Source: DASXAI01 sp963728985 (GTDB lineage Bacteria > Actinomycetota > Acidimicrobiia > Acidimicrobiales > Ilumatobacteraceae). Taken from it: 64,000 nt of DNA. The translations under genes and the position numbers were made by a program. The DNA is taken from assembly GCA_963728985.1 (NCBI GenBank), contig CAVSME010000001.1, forward strand, positions 124,001-188,000, given 5' to 3'. A model generated the notes under the pieces. The model had not been told where the DNA came from and searched no databases. It saw nothing but the letters and a program-made list of their open reading frames with translations. Shown in pieces: positions 63,551-64,000 of the stretch (the first letter of the stretch is position 1; the number at the start of each line of letters is the position of its first letter).

Positions 63551-64000
63551 GCACCATCACCGTCGCAGTGGCCGACCGGATCGCCACCGTCACGATGGAC
63601 CGGCCCCATCGCCACAACGCGTGGACGGGCCGCATGCATGCCGAGTACCGCGAAGCGATGGCGGCGCTCGACGCCGACCCCGACGTCCGCTGCGTGGTCG
63701 TCACCGGGTCGGGCGATTCGTTCTGCGTGGGCGCCGACAGCCAGGCCCTCGCCGGCCACGCCGAGCGGGGCGGCTACGACCCCGGCCTGCCGGCCGAGCC
63801 GGCCACCCCCGGCTACGGCGTGCGGTCCGAGTGGGACCACGACTTCGCGTGGCACTTCGGCCTGCGGGTGCCCGTCATCGCCCGCGTCAACGGGGCCTGT
63901 GCCGGCGTCGGCCTCGTGCTCGCCTGCTACTGCGACCTGCGCGTCGCCCTCGGCGGGGCCAAGCTGACGACGGCGACACCGCAACTCGGCCTCCCGCCCG
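63547..64000 (+). CDS. Enoyl-CoA hydratase/isomerase (partial, cut by window edge)
   Basis: At least 151 residues from GTG 63547, open at the right edge. It has RIATVTMDRPHRHNAWTG, the oxyanion-hole segment FCVGADSQAL (about 59-68) and GACAGVGLVLACYCDLRVAL (about 117-136), so it is a crotonase-fold acyl-CoA enzyme. The loop after the first segment (AGHAERGGYDPGLPAEPATP) is longer than in classical hydratases. Coupled to the mini-ORF before it. Substrate not inferable. Confidence 0.85.
   Translation, partial: MSTITVAVADRIATVTMDRPHRHNAWTGRMHAEYREAMAALDADPDVRCVVVTGSGDSFCVGADSQALAGHAERGGYDPGLPAEPATPGYGVRSEWDHDFAWHFGLRVPVIARVNGACAGVGLVLACYCDLRVALGGAKLTTATPQLGLPP

Overview
The window is high-GC DNA, about 70 % by eye, from an actinobacterium, most likely class Acidimicrobiia. 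This rests on gene content and order: a yceD/DUF177 - SepIVA-like - coaD - rsmD block, a MhuD-type haem oxygenase, an F420-type luciferase-like oxidoreductase, a fused E2/E1 2-oxoglutarate decarboxylase (Kgd), a 13E12/DUF222 HNH protein and secreted RLLDTR-repeat proteins. The taxon is inferred from memory of these families, not from a search. Coding density is very high, and no gap reaches 300 bp. I saw no rRNA, tRNA, CRISPR array, intact insertion sequence or origin.

Layout. 1-2052 (minus): a translationally coupled housekeeping operon, rsmD > coaD > sepIVA-like > yceD. 2243-4378 (minus): a large secreted protein of three RLLDTR repeats and two NPCBM-like modules, flanked by a direct repeat that duplicates its own start region. 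4663-6038 (plus): a crotonase, a tiny zinc ribbon and a MarR regulator with a clear operator. 6041-19097: a compact hybrid biosynthetic locus. A type I PKS (KS-AT-KR-DH-ACP-TE, minus, with one apparent frameshift in AT) diverges from an NRPS (C-A-PCP, plus). The NRPS adenylation domain is interrupted twice, once by a luciferase-like monooxygenase and once by a methyltransferase. A lipoprotein hydrolase follows the NRPS, and a TatA-like protein lies beyond the PKS. 19206-24002: recG, rpmB, pckG and small proteins. 24003-31250: a lipid/CoA and redox neighbourhood (ferritin-like DUF455, MhuD, VOC, Fe-ADH, PIG-L, a hydrolase/CoA-transferase open frame, an F420-type enzyme).

31247-43934 is a surface-polysaccharide locus: galactokinase, three GT2-type proteins, a 1005-residue GT2-NodS-NodB fusion, a Wzm/Wzt-type ABC exporter and two GT4 enzymes. 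The parts suggest a modified polysaccharide built on the cytoplasmic side and exported by the ABC transporter. 43931-51452 holds housekeeping and orphan genes: aldo/keto reductase, DUF952, a BtuF-like protein carrying a palindromic insert, PH-SHOCT, a zincin, a UvrD2-like helicase, xthA with an apparent frameshift, and a NYN-S1 protein with a histone-H1-like tail. 51521-53328 is a collapsed relic of an ABC-transporter/amidase catabolic operon, with five gene remnants spliced together. 53340-64000: HAD, HNH/13E12, GNAT, Kgd, a cupredoxin, a PuuD-like membrane protein, EttA, a CysQ-like phosphatase and a crotonase cut by the window edge.

A theme across the window is a TANNNT box 6-8 nt upstream of the start codon at 16 genes (one of them a relic), often as divergent pairs. 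This pattern is expected of leaderless transcripts, and it decides several starts chosen here.
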